From the NCBI GenBank assembly GCA_028287885.1, contig JAQBOT010000471.1, forward strand, positions 1-6,075: DNA of 6,075 nt, given 5' to 3'. The stretch's first letter is position 1. Every line of letters begins with the position of its first letter. Below are positions 5,090 to 6,075 of the stretch, in pieces. A model generated the notes under the pieces. The model did not search any database and had not been told where the DNA came from. It saw nothing but the letters and a program-made list of their open reading frames with translations. Origin of the DNA: Pedobacter sp. (GTDB taxonomy: Bacteria > Bacteroidota > Bacteroidia > Sphingobacteriales > Sphingobacteriaceae). Position numbers and translations under genes: made by a program.

Positions 5090-6075
5090 TCAATACCACC
5101 GATAATCTTTGCATCCTCAAACTTTTCATCTACACGCTCGCTTGATTTTGTTTCCAGTGTTGGTTGTTCAGCCATAAACCCTTCAACCATCCTGACCATC
5201 TCCTCAGAACCAATGAATATAGGCACTCTTTGATGGAGCTCAGTAGGTTGAATTTCGAGGATCCGGCGAAAGCCATCGGAGGCGACCCCGCCAGCCTGCT
5301 CCATAATGAAAGCCATTGGATTTCCCTCATACAACAACCTCAGCTTTCCATTTGGCGACTTCAATGTTGTCGGATAGATATAGATGCCACCCTTTATCAA
5401 ATTGCGGTGGATATCTGCAACCATAGACCCACAGTATCGGGCGTGATAAGGGCGGTCAGTTGCGGCATCTTCCACCTGGGCATACTTTATAAACTTTTTT
5501 ACACCTGCAGGAAAATGCACGTAATTGCCTTCGTTTAGCGAATAGATCTTGCCCTGTGTTGGTACTTTCATATCGGGGTGCGACAAGCAGAACTCCCCAA
5601 TAGATGGATCGAGCGTAAATCCATTCACACCTTTCCCTGTGGTATAAACCATCATGGTTGAGGAGCCGTAGATCACATATCCCGCAGCCGCCTGATCCGT
5701 ACCTTTTTGAAGCACGTCTTCCAGCGTTGCCAGTCCATCTATAGATTTCCTGCGGTAAATAGAAAAGATGGTTCCAACGCCAACATTAACATCGATGTTA
5801 GATGAGCCATCCAAAGGATCGATACAGACAATATATTTAGCGTCTTTAGAAACCGGTGAGTCGATTGGAACAAACTCCTCCTCCTCTTCGGTTGCAACCA
5901 CACAGCATTCGCCGCCGCTTGTAAGGGCCGCAATAAACTGTAGATTCGCGAAAATATCTAACTTCTTCTGCTCTTCACCCTGAATGTTAACTGTACCGGC
6001 CTCACCAAGTATATCCACCAGGCCGGCTTTATTGACTTCGCGGTTTACGATTTTGGCAGCGATACCGATGTCCCG
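5086..6075 (-). CDS. fbp: Fructose-1,6-bisphosphatase class I, 5' end outside the window
   Basis: Converts fructose-1,6-bisphosphate to fructose-6-phosphate, the committed step of gluconeogenesis, in the cytoplasm with Mg2+. The visible 329 residues run from the window edge to the stop. They begin [20 protein letters not shown], which aligns with the E. coli enzyme around [14 protein letters not shown], so roughly 25-30 N-terminal residues are missing. A start at GTG 6018 would cut into this conserved part and is rejected. Visible motifs, in residues from the edge: the metal-binding acidic run EEEEE (63-67), [12 protein letters not shown] (86-97), the segment [18 protein letters not shown] (about 208-225), and the family signature [13 protein letters not shown] (243-255) with the catalytic-site Glu. 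A charged tail of about 25 residues follows the usual end of the domain. The upstream promoter is not in the window. Confidence 0.96.
   Translation of the reverse strand, partial: RDIGIAAKIVNREVNKAGLVDILGEAGTVNIQGEEQKKLDIFANLQFIAALTSGGECCVVATEEEEEFVPIDSPVSKDAKYIVCIDPLDGSSNIDVNVGVGTIFSIYRRKSIDGLATLEDVLQKGTDQAAAGYVIYGSSTMMVYTTGKGVNGFTLDPSIGEFCLSHPDMKVPTQGKIYSLNEGNYVHFPAGVKKFIKYAQVEDAATDRPYHARYCGSMVADIHRNLIKGGIYIYPTTLKSPNGKLRLLYEGNPMAFIMEQAGGVASDGFRRILEIQPTELHQRVPIFIGSEEMVRMVEGFMAEQPTLETKSSERVDEKFEDAKIIGGID

Noticed and set aside
5086..6018. Complete fbp starting at GTG 6018
   Set aside because: Conserved family sequence continues in frame upstream to the window edge, so the gene is cut by the edge, not started there.

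Overview
The window looks like chromosomal DNA of a Bacteroidota member, most likely of the Sphingobacteriaceae type (Pedobacter/Mucilaginibacter-like). The reasons are the large TonB-dependent outer-membrane receptor with an N-terminal carboxypeptidase-D-like domain, start codons without Shine-Dalgarno sequences, a tRNA gene with no encoded CCA end, and promoters that fit the Bacteroidota TTG / TAnnTTTG consensus. The family assignment is an inference from protein style, not from a search.

Layout from left to right. Positions 1-241 are AT-rich and hold no gene I can support. A TonB-dependent receptor (242-2707, minus) follows. Upstream of it on the same strand, 143 bp away, is a secreted YncE-like beta-propeller protein (2851-3885, minus). 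The gap between them holds a terminator-like hairpin. Upstream of the propeller gene is a gene-free stretch (3886-4263) with an array of five 11-bp direct repeats, a candidate promoter next to it, and a perfect 14-bp palindrome. Next comes a complete tRNA-His unit on the minus strand: promoter 4392-4422, tRNA 4303-4377, and a strong intrinsic terminator at 4264-4291. The right part has rnhA (RNase HI, 4616-5089, plus) converging on fbp (class I fructose-1,6-bisphosphatase, 5086-6075, minus). The 5' end of fbp lies outside the window. These two genes share a TTAA that gives both stop codons.

The receptor and propeller gene probably form a functional pair at the cell envelope, since they are neighbours on one strand and both are exported. 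This resembles the E. coli yncE/yncD neighbourhood, but the substrate cannot be told from sequence. The tRNA, rnhA and fbp are housekeeping genes. I see no mobile element, CRISPR array or defence system. The most unusual non-coding structure is the 11-bp-phased repeat array upstream of the propeller gene. The most unusual gene detail is a tandem U-U mismatch in the acceptor stem of an otherwise textbook tRNA-His.
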